A DNA stretch of 39,574 bases from assembly GCA_023255415.1 (NCBI GenBank), contig JALRIN010000022.1, positions 10,217 to 49,790 on the forward strand, written 5' to 3'. A program made the translations under genes and the position numbers. The notes beneath the pieces were generated by a model. The model saw only the letters and a program-made list of their open reading frames with translations, was not told the origin of the DNA and made no database searches. The stretch comes from Cypionkella sp. Its GTDB lineage: Bacteria; Pseudomonadota; Alphaproteobacteria; Rhodobacterales; Rhodobacteraceae. Within the stretch, counting starts at the first letter, position 1. The number at the start of each line of letters is the position of its first letter. Below, one piece after another: positions 25,521 through 33,779 of this stretch.

Positions 25521-25910
25521 ATGTTTCTTTATGTAACCCAAGGCACAAATGACGTCGCAAGGGCGAAAATCTTTTACACCGCTGCGCTTGCGCCGCTGGG
25601 TTTGGTGCTGCGCTATGAAGACACGGCAGAGCTTGGCTACGGCACCCCAGACGACAGCCGCATCGCGCTTTGGATCACCACACCCTTTGACGCCAGCCGC
25701 CCCGCCAGCCATGGCAATGGCGCCATGATCGCCTTTCGGGCACCAAGCCGCGCCGCCGTGGCCGAATTTCATGCCGCAGGCTGCGCCCATGGTGGCGTCG
25801 ATGACGGTGCGCCGGGTCTGCGCCCCTATGGCGCAAATTTTTACGCCTGCTATCTGCGCGACCCCGACGGCAACAAACTTTCCGCCGTTTGCGAGGCGGC
25901 AATGCCATAA
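25521..25910 (+). CDS. VOC family protein (glyoxalase-like)
   Basis: This small vicinal-oxygen-chelate protein of 129 residues has one complete pair of beta-alpha-beta-beta-beta modules. It begins MFLYVTQGTNDVARAKIFYTAAL and ends with the metal-site region YACYLRDPDGNKLSAVC, where the Glu usual in RDPDGNxxE is absent (Ser/Ala follow). AAAGG lies a few bases before the ATG. Members include glyoxalase I, dioxygenases and resistance proteins. Nothing here picks a substrate. Confidence 0.85.
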   Translation: MFLYVTQGTNDVARAKIFYTAALAPLGLVLRYEDTAELGYGTPDDSRIALWITTPFDASRPASHGNGAMIAFRAPSRAAVAEFHAAGCAHGGVDDGAPGLRPYGANFYACYLRDPDGNKLSAVCEAAMP

Positions 25911-26023
25911 TCGACAGGCAAAGGCCGCTATTTGCACAAGGACCCAAGCCAAGCCGACCGAAGGGCTTGCACCCGTGGCTGCATCCGCCTAGATAGGCGC
26001 GTCAGTCAGGAAAGCCCGTCCGC

Positions 26024-26425
26024 ATGGAAAATATTCTTCTTACCGTCCACCTCATTCTTGCTTTGCTGTTGATCGGCGTGGTGCTGTTGCAGCGCTCCGA
26101 GGGCGGTGGTTTGGGAATGGGCTCGGGCGGCGGCGGCGGTGCGATCTCGGGTCGGGCGGCGGCAACGGCCCTGGGCAAGATCACTTGGGCGCTGGCGATT
26201 GGGTTTATCATCACCTCGATCAGCATGACCATTCTTGCGGCACGCGATTCGTCTTCGGCCTCGGTCATTGACCAATTCGGCGGCGAAGTGCCACCACCTG
26301 CGGCACCTTTGGCGCCTGCAGCAACCGATCTGGGCGCGGTGCCTGCTGACCTGCCTGCAACCGATGCCCCCGTGGCACCGCCTGCAGCTGCCGCGCCTGC
26401 AACGCCTGCACCTGCGTCGAACTAA
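26024..26425 (+). CDS. secG: Preprotein translocase subunit SecG
   Basis: This small inner-membrane subunit of the SecYEG channel assists SecA-driven export. It has 133 residues. Two membrane segments are visible (about 3-22, ILLTVHLILALLLIGVVLLQ, and 50-69, ITWALAIGFIITSISMTIL), joined by the Gly-rich loop RSEGGGLGMGSGGGGGAISGR characteristic of SecG. The tail from about 80 is Ala/Pro rich and likely disordered, longer than in E. coli. pyrG lies 149 bases downstream, as in other Rhodobacteraceae. Confidence 0.95.
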   Translation: MENILLTVHLILALLLIGVVLLQRSEGGGLGMGSGGGGGAISGRAAATALGKITWALAIGFIITSISMTILAARDSSSASVIDQFGGEVPPPAAPLAPAATDLGAVPADLPATDAPVAPPAAAAPATPAPASN

Positions 26426-26574
26426 CCACTATCGCTTGCTACAGCGACTTAAGATCCGACAGCATGTAGCGTTCGGGTTGCGCGAAAGCTTTGACTAGGC
26501 TACTGCTCAACTCCCGTGATGCTGTGATTCCTAAGACGCGAATCGCATGCCGAAAAACCATTACGGGAGGCCCC

Positions 26575-28218
26575 ATGGCACGCTACATTTTCATCACCGG
26601 CGGCGTGGTGTCTTCTCTGGGCAAGGGGCTTGCCTCGGCTGCCCTTGGTGCGCTGCTTCAGGCGCGCGGCTATACGGTGCGGCTGCGCAAGTTGGACCCC
26701 TATTTGAACGTCGATCCCGGCACGATGTCGCCCTTTGAACATGGCGAGGTTTTTGTCACCGATGATGGCGCGGAAACCGATCTGGATCTGGGCCATTACG
26801 AACGCTTTACCGGCGTGCATGCCCGCAAGACCGATTCCATCTCTTCGGGCCGGATCTATTCCAATGTCTTGGAAAAAGAGCGTCGCGGCGATTACTTGGG
26901 CAAAACCATCCAGGTTATTCCGCATGTCACCAATGAGATCAAAGACTTCCTGCGCATCGGCGACGAAGAAGTTGATTTCATGCTCTGCGAAATCGGCGGC
27001 ACTGTCGGCGATATCGAAGGCCTGCCCTTCTTCGAATCGATCCGCCAGTTCATCCACGAGCGCCCGCGCGGCCAATCCATTCTGATGCACCTGACGCTGC
27101 TGCCCTATCTGGCGGCAAGTGGCGAGCTGAAGACCAAGCCCACCCAGCATTCTGTAAAAGAACTGCAATCCATCGGGCTTGCGCCTGATGTGCTGGTCTG
27201 CCGCTCGGAACATCCGATCCCGCAGCGCGAGCTGGAAAAGATCGCGCTGTTTTGCAACGTGCGCAAAGAGGCCGTGGTGCCGGCCTATGATCTGAAAACC
27301 ATCTACGAAGCCCCCTTGGCCTATCACCATGCCGGGCTTGATCAAGCCGTGCTGGACGCTTTCGGCATCACCCCTGCGCCCAAACCAAACCTTGCGCGTT
27401 GGGAAGATGTGATGGACCGGCTGACCCATGCCGAAGGCGTGGTGCGTGTCGCCATTGTCGGCAAATACACCCAGCTGGAAGACGCCTATAAATCCATCGC
27501 CGAGGCGCTGACCCATGGCGGCATGGCCAACCGCACCAGGGTTCGCGCGGAATGGATCGACGCCGAGATTTTTGACCGCGAAGACCCGGCGACCTATCTG
27601 CAAGACTTCCACGCCATTCTGGTTCCGGGCGGCTTTGGCGAGCGCGGCACCGAGGGCAAGATCAAGGCCGCCCGCTATGCCCGCGAAAAGGGCATCCCCT
27701 ATCTGGGCATCTGTCTGGGCATGCAAATGGCGGTGATCGAGGCGGCGCGCAATCTGGCCGGAATCGCCGATGCAGGCTCCGAGGAATTCGACCACGAGGC
27801 CGGCGCAAAGCGCTTTACTCCCATCGTCTATCACCTGAAAGAATGGATCCAAGGCAACCACGTGGTCGCGCGCAAAGTCGGCGATGACAAAGGCGGCACC
27901 ATGCGGCTTGGCGCCTATGATGCCACGTTGAAGGCAGGCTCGAAAGTGGCGCAAATCTACGGCACCACCGCGATCGAGGAACGCCACCGCCACCGCTATG
28001 AGGTGGATGCAAAATACATCGCCCAGTTGGAGAAATGCGGTCTCAGCTTTAGCGGCATGTCCCCCGACGGCCGCCTGCCCGAGATCGTCGAGATCAAGGA
28101 CCATCCTTGGTTCATCGGCGTGCAATTCCACCCCGAACTGAAAAGCAAACCCTTCGCCCCACATCCCCTGTTCGCCGATTTCGTGCGGGCGGCTAAGGAA
28201 GTGGAGCGGTTGGTTTAA
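26575..28218 (+). CDS. pyrG: CTP synthase
   Basis: This enzyme makes CTP from UTP and glutamine. It has 547 residues. The N-terminal synthase domain begins MARYIFITGGVVSSLGKG and contains GGTVGDIEG, and the C-terminal glutamine amidotransferase domain has the catalytic Cys in GICLGMQM and the His-Glu pair in QFHPELKSKP. I used the ATG at 26575 because GGGAGG lies just upstream. In E. coli and probably here it polymerises into filaments. The gene is followed by the AT-rich insert. Confidence 0.97.
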   Translation: MARYIFITGGVVSSLGKGLASAALGALLQARGYTVRLRKLDPYLNVDPGTMSPFEHGEVFVTDDGAETDLDLGHYERFTGVHARKTDSISSGRIYSNVLEKERRGDYLGKTIQVIPHVTNEIKDFLRIGDEEVDFMLCEIGGTVGDIEGLPFFESIRQFIHERPRGQSILMHLTLLPYLAASGELKTKPTQHSVKELQSIGLAPDVLVCRSEHPIPQRELEKIALFCNVRKEAVVPAYDLKTIYEAPLAYHHAGLDQAVLDAFGITPAPKPNLARWEDVMDRLTHAEGVVRVAIVGKYTQLEDAYKSIAEALTHGGMANRTRVRAEWIDAEIFDREDPATYLQDFHAILVPGGFGERGTEGKIKAARYAREKGIPYLGICLGMQMAVIEAARNLAGIADAGSEEFDHEAGAKRFTPIVYHLKEWIQGNHVVARKVGDDKGGTMRLGAYDATLKAGSKVAQIYGTTAIEERHRHRYEVDAKYIAQLEKCGLSFSGMSPDGRLPEIVEIKDHPWFIGVQFHPELKSKPFAPHPLFADFVRAAKEVERLV

Positions 28219-28239
28219 GGGGGGGGTTTCGTCAAAACT

Positions 28240-29001
28240 TCATACGGTGATTTCGCTCTTCTGGAAGAACTCCAAAAGGCGGTAAATCCTTTCTACGTAT
28301 GTTATAAATTGGCCAATGTTAGCCAAAACGACACCCTTGTCTAAATCTGGTATGATCTGAGGATGCCCAATCGAGTTTCGAGTGTACCTGTAAAAATTGA
28401 AGGCGTTGTCAAGAAGTAATTCTAGATCATAGCCTACGGGCAAAGACTTGAGAGAAGGAATTGACGATTTGTAGGATTGCTTGAATTCCTCATACTTCTT
28501 TGAAATAACTTGGCTATTTGTTCTATTTCGAAAACTTTCCTGTTTTTTTCCATCTTTGATGCTGGTCGCATAGCCATCAATCAGCAGATTGATGGCTTTC
28601 TCGCTTGCAGCTCCAAGCATAAAAGCCGATCCTGAAATACTGCCCGCTTTAAAGCATGTTAGCGACTCTTTAAAAAACCAAAGAACCACTTCATCACATT
28701 CGGGAACGAGTTGCTGAAGTGTCGTAGGGAACTTCTCAATGTCAGCAGGAAGAAGAATTCCTGGCGCTGCATTTCCATCTAAGACAGATGTTTTAAGCTC
28801 CTCGAGCCATTTCTTTAGCGCACTGTCAGTTCCTTGAACCACTATTGAGCCCGTATTAAAAACAAGTATGCTAGCTTTGTTAGCACCGGATTTAACACTA
28901 AACTTCGTCGCATTTTGAATCTGAGTTTGTGCTTCAAGCACTTCATTTTGGTTCAATAGGTTTTCGACAGTTGAACAAATTTTTTCATCACCATTAAACA
29001 T
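28240..29001 (-). CDS. AT-rich gene for a predicted HEPN-domain protein, possible defence or toxin RNase
   Basis: I do not recognise a specific family for this 253-residue protein. Base composition is clearly AT rich against GC-rich neighbours, suggesting transfer. Residues 33-70 (SILVFNTGSIVVQGTDS) resemble the beta-hairpin of TBP/DUF3378-like N-terminal domains, as in RNase HIII and RnlA. Residues about 103-250 are helical: CFKAGSISGSAFMLGAASEKAI looks like a HEPN/DUF4145 first helix, and R208-N-S-I-G-H213 is an RX4H HEPN motif, the catalytic core of many HEPN ribonucleases. No antitoxin gene is adjacent. RNase or RNA-binding action is inferred from motifs only. Confidence 0.62.
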   Translation of the reverse strand: MFNGDEKICSTVENLLNQNEVLEAQTQIQNATKFSVKSGANKASILVFNTGSIVVQGTDSALKKWLEELKTSVLDGNAAPGILLPADIEKFPTTLQQLVPECDEVVLWFFKESLTCFKAGSISGSAFMLGAASEKAINLLIDGYATSIKDGKKQESFRNRTNSQVISKKYEEFKQSYKSSIPSLKSLPVGYDLELLLDNAFNFYRYTRNSIGHPQIIPDLDKGVVLANIGQFITYVERIYRLLEFFQKSEITV

Positions 29002-29134
29002 GCAAGATATCCAAAAAATTAAATTTATTTATCAAAATAAGCATATCTGTTGCTCTTGGGCAAGCTCGCTTTCTTGGGTCAGCCTTGCCACCCCCCCCTA
29101 GACCGCCCCGCCCCTGCCTGCTATCCCTGCGGCC

Positions 29135-29920
29135 ATGCTGTCTTATCAACACCTGTTTCACGCCGGAAATCTGGCCGATGTTCAAAAGCACGCGCTGCTG
29201 TCTTGGACGCTGGATTATCTGATTCAAAAAGACAAACCGCTGTCTTATATCGAAACCCATGCCGGGCGCGGGCTTTATGATCTGGGCGCGGACGAGGCGA
29301 TCAAGACCGGCGAGGCCGAGGCGGGCATCGCGGTGGCCGAGGCCTTGTTTCCAAAGCTGCACCCCTATCTGAACCGGCTGAACGAGGTGCGCGCCAGCTA
29401 TGGCCCGCTGGCCTATCCTGGCTCGCCGCTGATTGCGGCGCTGTCGTTGCGCGATCAGGATACCATTCATCTGGCCGAGCTGCACCCGCAAGAGCAGCAG
29501 CATCTGCGCCATGCGATGAACCCGTGGGATGCTCATATCTATCAACGCGACGGGTTCGAAACCGCCATCGCGCTGACCCCGCCCAGCCCGCGCCGGGGTA
29601 TGATGCTGATCGACCCCTCTTACGAGGTGAAGGCCGATTACGAGGCGATCCCCAAGCATATTGGCACCATCGCGCGCAAATGGAACGTCGGGATCATAGC
29701 ACTTTGGTATCCGATTTTGACCGGCGGCAGCCATGGGCCGATGCTGAGCGCGCTGCAAAACCAGTTCCCCGAGGCGCTGCGCAGCGAAGTGCGGTTTCCG
29801 CCAGTGCGCGAGGGCCACCGGATGGAAGGCTCGGGCATGTTCGTGGTCAACCCGCCTTATGGCATGGCCGAAGAGGCGGCGCGGTTGCAGGCAATATTCA
29901 AGCGCTTGCCCCATGTCTGA
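29135..29920 (+). CDS. rlmJ: 23S rRNA (adenine(2030)-N6)-methyltransferase
   Basis: This S-adenosylmethionine-dependent enzyme methylates 23S rRNA adenine 2030. It has 261 residues. The N-terminus LSYQHLFHAGNLADVQKH and the THAGRGLYDLGADEA segment are characteristic. The catalytic motif is IDPSYE where E. coli has DPPYE, with the late HPNPPYG-like NPPYGMAEEA segment. The upstream 133-bp gap contains the boundary of the AT-rich insert, so its promoter region may have been altered by that insertion. Confidence 0.93.
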   Translation: MLSYQHLFHAGNLADVQKHALLSWTLDYLIQKDKPLSYIETHAGRGLYDLGADEAIKTGEAEAGIAVAEALFPKLHPYLNRLNEVRASYGPLAYPGSPLIAALSLRDQDTIHLAELHPQEQQHLRHAMNPWDAHIYQRDGFETAIALTPPSPRRGMMLIDPSYEVKADYEAIPKHIGTIARKWNVGIIALWYPILTGGSHGPMLSALQNQFPEALRSEVRFPPVREGHRMEGSGMFVVNPPYGMAEEAARLQAIFKRLPHV

Positions 29921-29996
29921 TCCGCAGGGTGCAGATCAGATCACGATCCCGAATGCCCCCCTTGGCATCGGGCCGGCACGGGCATAATCTAGGCCT

Positions 29997-30434
29997 ATGT
30001 TTGCAGATATCCTTCGTGGCCTTTTGGCCCCCGCCCCCAAACGCCTTCCCGACCCGGATGCGCAGCTTGCTTTGGCAGCGCTTTTGGTGCGCGTGGCCAA
30101 AAGTGACGGGCTTTACGCCGCCGAAGAGGTCGAGCGGATCGACAAAATCCTGATGGCGCGGCACGCCCTGTCGCCCTTTGAGGCGGTCGCCTTGCGCGCG
30201 CGCGCCGAAGCCTTCGAGGCCGAGGCCCCCGACACCGTGCGCTTTACCCGCGCGCTGAAAGAGGCCGTGCCCTTTGAAGACCGCATCGCGGTGATCGAGG
30301 CGCTATGGGCGGTGGCGCTTGCCGATGGCAGCCGCGACGCCGAAGAGGATCAGATGCTGCGGCTGTTGGCCAATCTGCTGGGGGTGACGGATATGGAAAG
30401 CAGTCTGGCGCGCCGGCGGGTCGAACGACAATGA
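29997..30434 (+). CDS. TerB-like protein
   Basis: This 145-residue all-helical protein resembles the TerB domain of tellurite-resistance and stress-response proteins. Two repeats of the pattern VAKSDGLYAAEEVERI and WAVALADGSRDAEEDQMLRLL are seen, each with an acidic DG.....E.. motif that in TerB may bind a metal. It is predicted to be cytoplasmic. It overlaps the PhnD-like gene by four bases (ATGA), so the two are coupled. The tellurite link is only by family; real function unknown. Confidence 0.85.
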   Translation: MFADILRGLLAPAPKRLPDPDAQLALAALLVRVAKSDGLYAAEEVERIDKILMARHALSPFEAVALRARAEAFEAEAPDTVRFTRALKEAVPFEDRIAVIEALWAVALADGSRDAEEDQMLRLLANLLGVTDMESSLARRRVERQ

Positions 30435-31201
30435 TCGCCTCGCTTGGCATGTATGATCGCGCCGAGACAGCGGGCGCGAATGATCGGCTTTGGGCTTTGA
30501 TCCGCGACGCGCTGCGCAGCGCAGGCGAGGCCGCGCCAGATGCCTTGACGCGGGGCGAGGCGGCCTATTGGCCCGCATGGCAATCGCCCGATCTGGTGTT
30601 TTCGCAGACCTGTGGCTTTCCTTATCGCGCAAGGCTGCATGATCATGTCACCCTGATTGGTGCGCCCGATTACGGCATCGCTGACTGTCCTGCGGGTCAT
30701 TATGTCTCGGTCTATGTGGTGCGCCACGATGATCCGCGCGCACTGGCTGATTTTGACGGCGCGAGCATTACCTATAATGATGCCCTGTCGCAATCGGGCT
30801 GGGCGGCACCACAAAACCACGCAAGCGCGCTTGGGCTGCATTTTGCTGCCGGGTTAGAGACGGGCGGGCATCGCGCCTCGGCGCTGGCTGTGGCCGAAGG
30901 GCGGGCGGATTTTGCCGCGATCGACGCGCTGACATGGGATTTTCTGACCGCATTCGAGCCTTGGACCGCAGGGCTGCGAGTGCTGGGCCAAACCGCGCCC
31001 GCGACACCTGCCCTGCCCTATATCACCGCCAAAGGCCGCGACGCGAACGTGTATTTCGGCGCAACCGAGGCTGCAATTGTGGCGCTGAGTGCTGCGGATC
31101 GGGATCTCTTGCGGATAAGGGGGCTGGTGCGTCTGCCGCCAGCAGCCTATCTTTGCGTGCCAATCCCGTCGCCGCCTGCACAAATTGCGCATATAAAATG
31201 A
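30431..31201 (+). CDS. PhnD-like phosphate/phosphonate-type solute-binding protein, no signal peptide
   Basis: This 256-residue protein resembles periplasmic binding proteins of the PhnD/phosphite type: AYWPAWQSPDLVFSQTCGFPY near 50-70, the GHYVSVYVVRHDDP strand, DFDGASITYNDALSQSG, and a C-terminal TYITAKGRD-like segment. No signal peptide is present; MIASLGMYDRAE reads straight into the first strand, so the protein may be cytosolic or exported otherwise. It is translationally coupled to terB. Other Rhodobacteraceae relatives are annotated as substrate-binding proteins without a cognate transporter. Ligand unknown. Confidence 0.75.
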   Translation: MIASLGMYDRAETAGANDRLWALIRDALRSAGEAAPDALTRGEAAYWPAWQSPDLVFSQTCGFPYRARLHDHVTLIGAPDYGIADCPAGHYVSVYVVRHDDPRALADFDGASITYNDALSQSGWAAPQNHASALGLHFAAGLETGGHRASALAVAEGRADFAAIDALTWDFLTAFEPWTAGLRVLGQTAPATPALPYITAKGRDANVYFGATEAAIVALSAADRDLLRIRGLVRLPPAAYLCVPIPSPPAQIAHIK

Positions 31202-31301
31202 TCAAACCGTCAAAGCCCGCGCAAGTGCCGTCATAAATGCCGTTGCAAAGCGTTGATTTCTGCGCCCTATTTGTTCGACCCACTCTAACCAAGGCCGATC
31301 T

Positions 31302-32078
31302 GTGACCCAAAGCCCCGACACGCCCGTTATTGCGATCCATGATCTGCACAAAGCCTATGGCAGCCTCGAGGTGCTTAAAGGCGTCGATCTGATTGCGCCG
31401 CGTGGCCATGTGGTTTCGCTGATCGGCTCGTCTGGCTCGGGCAAATCGACCTTGCTGCGCTGCTGCAACCTGCTGGAAGACAGCCAACAGGGCGAGATTT
31501 TGTTTGAAGGCGAGCCGGTGCGCTGGAAGGGCCAAGGCCTTGGCCGCCACCCCGCCGACCGTTTGCAAGTCACCCGCATGCGCACCAATCTGTCGATGGT
31601 GTTTCAGCAGTTTAACCTGTGGTCGCATCTGACGATCTTGCAAAATGTGATGGAAGCCCCCGTCACCGTGCTGAAACGCAACCCCAAAGAGGTCGAGAAA
31701 AGCGCGCGGATGTATCTGGAAAAGGTTGGTATTGGCGATAAGGCTGATGCTTGGCCCGCGATGCTTTCGGGCGGCCAACAGCAGCGCGCAGCCATCGCAC
31801 GCGCGCTTTGCATGGAGCCACGTGCTTTGCTGTTTGACGAACCCACCTCGGCGCTTGACCCCGAGTTGGAGCAAGAGGTTATCAAGGTTATCAAGGCCTT
31901 GGCCGATGAGGGGCGCACCATGATTTTGGTCACCCACGACATGAAACTCGCCGCTGATGTGTCAGATCACGTGATCTTTCTGCATCAAGGCAAGATCGAA
32001 GAGCAGGGCGCACCCGCCTCGCTCTTTACCAATCCGCAAACAGAGCGCCTGCGCGGCTTTCTGTCTGCAGGCGCTTAA
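31302..32078 (+). CDS. Amino acid/polyamine ABC transporter ATP-binding protein (HisP/GlnQ type)
   Basis: This is the cytoplasmic ATPase of a polar amino acid (PAAT) importer, 258 residues, with a GTG start. It has Walker A GSSGSGKSTLL, Q-loop VFQQFNLW, signature LSGGQQQR, Walker B ALLFDEPTSALD and switch His in VTHDM. It is first in a co-directional run with binding protein, two permeases, two GS-like ligases, an amidotransferase and an amine oxidase, so it is inferred to import the amine the downstream enzymes degrade. Confidence 0.92.
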   Translation: MTQSPDTPVIAIHDLHKAYGSLEVLKGVDLIAPRGHVVSLIGSSGSGKSTLLRCCNLLEDSQQGEILFEGEPVRWKGQGLGRHPADRLQVTRMRTNLSMVFQQFNLWSHLTILQNVMEAPVTVLKRNPKEVEKSARMYLEKVGIGDKADAWPAMLSGGQQQRAAIARALCMEPRALLFDEPTSALDPELEQEVIKVIKALADEGRTMILVTHDMKLAADVSDHVIFLHQGKIEEQGAPASLFTNPQTERLRGFLSAGA

Positions 32079-32108
32079 CCGCAACACTACCATCAACAGG
32101 GAAACACA

Positions 32109-32831
32109 ATGAAAAAACTTCTTCTTGCAACCACCCTTCTGGCGCTGAGCGCAGGCTTTGCTTCGGCAAATGTTGTGCGTCTTGCAACCGAGGGCGCTTA
32201 CCCTCCCTTTAACCTGATCGACGACAAAGGCGAAGTTGGCGGCTTTGAGCGCGAGTTTGGCGACGAGATCTGCAAGCGCGCGGCGCTGGAATGCACCTGG
32301 TCGACCAACGAATGGGACAGCATCATCCCGAATCTGCAGTCAGGCAACTATGACGTAATCGTGGCCGGCATGTCGATCACCGACGAGCGCAAAAAAGTCA
32401 TCGACTTTACCCAAGACTACTATCCGCCAACGCCTTCGGCTTTCGTGGCGGCTTCGGCAGATGCCGATTGCAAAACCGGCGTGGTCTCGGCGCAGGTTTC
32501 GACCATTCAGGCCGCCCATGTGGCAGAAACCGGCATGAGCTTGCTGGAATTCCCGACCCCAGACGAGACTGTGGCGGCTGTGCGCAACGGCGAGGCGCTT
32601 TGCGTCTTTGCTGACAGCGACTATCTGCGTCCGCTGGTCAACGAATCGAACGGCGCGCTGATGTTTGTAGGCGAGCCGGTCTCTATCGGTGGCGGTGTTG
32701 GCATGGGTCTGCGTCAGTCGGATCAAGAGCTGAAAGGCAAGCTGGATGCAGCGATCACTGCGATGAAGGCAGATGGCACGCTGAACACCATGATCGAAAA
32801 ATACTTTGGCCCGGAAGGTCTGAAGTACTAA
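32109..32831 (+). CDS. Polar amino acid-type periplasmic solute-binding protein
   Basis: This is a family 3 (HisJ/LAO type) binding protein of 240 residues. Residues 1-20 are a signal peptide ending in GFASA. Family signatures are ATEGAYPPFN, VGGFEREFGDEIC, WDSIIPNLQSGNYDVIVAGMSI, and GMGLRQSDQELKGKLDAAI near the end. AGGGA lies a few bases upstream of the ATG. It is followed by a strong terminator-like hairpin, which would leave it more abundant than the permeases. Ligand likely a basic amino acid or amine. Confidence 0.92.
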   Translation: MKKLLLATTLLALSAGFASANVVRLATEGAYPPFNLIDDKGEVGGFEREFGDEICKRAALECTWSTNEWDSIIPNLQSGNYDVIVAGMSITDERKKVIDFTQDYYPPTPSAFVAASADADCKTGVVSAQVSTIQAAHVAETGMSLLEFPTPDETVAAVRNGEALCVFADSDYLRPLVNESNGALMFVGEPVSIGGGVGMGLRQSDQELKGKLDAAITAMKADGTLNTMIEKYFGPEGLKY

Positions 32832-32842
32832 TCGCCCTTCCC

Positions 32843-32880
32843 TACCCCCCGCGCAAAGCTGTGCGGGGGGTATTCTTTTT
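32843..32880 (+). terminator. Terminator/attenuator between binding-protein and permease genes
   Basis: A 13-bp stem (32843-32855 with 32860-32872, one G-U pair, four-base loop AAGC) is followed by TTCTTTTTC. It lies between the binding protein and the first permease. Partial read-through would keep binding protein in excess of permease, a common arrangement in such operons. Confidence 0.9.
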
Positions 32881-32897
32881 CAAGACAGGCCCGCGGC

Positions 32898-33779
32898 ATG
32901 TTCGAAATCTGCGCAGATCCGAAATCCATTGAAGGCCTGACATGGCTTGGCTGCTACCTGACTTCGGGCAAGCACCTTGATTTCTATATGTCTTTTGTCA
33001 CCGTGCTGGCGCTTTTGGCCGTGACCGCCCCTACCGCGATGCTTTTGGGCTTTGGCGGTGCGATGGCCAGCCGGGCGCGGCTTGCGCCGCTGCGCTGGTT
33101 GGGTAAGGGCTATTCGGCGATGGTGCGCGGCGTGCCTGACATCGTCTATTTCATGTTTTTCGTGATCGCGCTGGATCAGGGCTTTGAATATGTCAAAAGC
33201 CGCTTTGTCTGCGAAGATCTTGCCGCCCCTGTGTTCCAAGGAATGGAATTTCACGTCTGCAACGCGGCCAAAGTGCCGCTGGCGACGGCCTCGCCCTTTG
33301 TCTATCAGGCTTACGGCTTTTTTCTTGCGGTGGTGACATTCGCCATCGTCTTTGGCGCTTTTGTCACCCATGTGCTGTCGGGGGCTATGCAAGCCGTGCC
33401 GCGCGCGCAGCTGGAAACCGCCGAGGCCTATGGCATGACGCCACGCCAAGTCTTTCGCCGCATACTGGTGCCGCAGATGTGGGTCTATGCCCTGCCAGGC
33501 CTGACCAATCTGTGGATGGTGCTGATCAAAGCCACGCCGCTGCTGTTTCTCTTGTCGGTGAAAGACATCGTCTATTACGCCCGCGAATTGGGCGGCACCA
33601 AGACCTCGGCCTATGCCTATGCGCATCCCGATTGGCGGCTTTATTACTTTCTTGGGCTTTTGGTGTTTTATCTGCTGATGACCAAAGGCTCTGAAATCGT
33701 GCTGTCCCGCATTTCGGCGCGGCTGTCCAAGGGCCAGGCCACCGCCGCAGGCGAAGCGCAGCGGAGGGCTTTGGCATGA
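32898..33779 (+). CDS. ABC transporter permease (HisQ type)
   Basis: This inner-membrane permease of a PAAT-type importer has 293 residues and about five or six membrane segments. The cytoplasmic EAA loop is visible as LETAEAYGMTPRQVFRRILVPQM. The first residues, MFEICADPKSIEGLTWLGCYLTSGKHLDF, precede the first helix and are unusually long for HisQ. It overlaps the next permease gene by four bases (ATGA). The pair forms the transmembrane core with the ATPase at 31302. Confidence 0.9.
   Translation: MFEICADPKSIEGLTWLGCYLTSGKHLDFYMSFVTVLALLAVTAPTAMLLGFGGAMASRARLAPLRWLGKGYSAMVRGVPDIVYFMFFVIALDQGFEYVKSRFVCEDLAAPVFQGMEFHVCNAAKVPLATASPFVYQAYGFFLAVVTFAIVFGAFVTHVLSGAMQAVPRAQLETAEAYGMTPRQVFRRILVPQMWVYALPGLTNLWMVLIKATPLLFLLSVKDIVYYARELGGTKTSAYAYAHPDWRLYYFLGLLVFYLLMTKGSEIVLSRISARLSKGQATAAGEAQRRALA

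Noticed and set aside
25353..25952. 199-residue minus-strand frame between purA and secG
   Set aside because: It is antisense to the VOC gene, which shows a family-like N-terminus and C-terminal RDPDGN motif.
26426..26574. Possible promoter in the secG-pyrG gap
   Set aside because: TTGCGC and TTGACT boxes occur, but none has a matching -10 at 16-18 bases. Read-through from secG is equally possible.
26500..28164. 554-residue minus-strand open frame
   Set aside because: It is antisense to pyrG, an unambiguous CTP synthase gene. No ribosome site or family motif supports it.
28994..29914. 306-residue minus-strand frame over rlmJ
   Set aside because: It is antisense to rlmJ, and its tail runs into the AT-rich leader. 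Only rlmJ shows family motifs.
29921..29996. Imperfect hairpin (CCCGAATGCC with GGCATCGGG) after rlmJ
   Set aside because: The stem has a bulge and no T-run follows, so it was not called a terminator.
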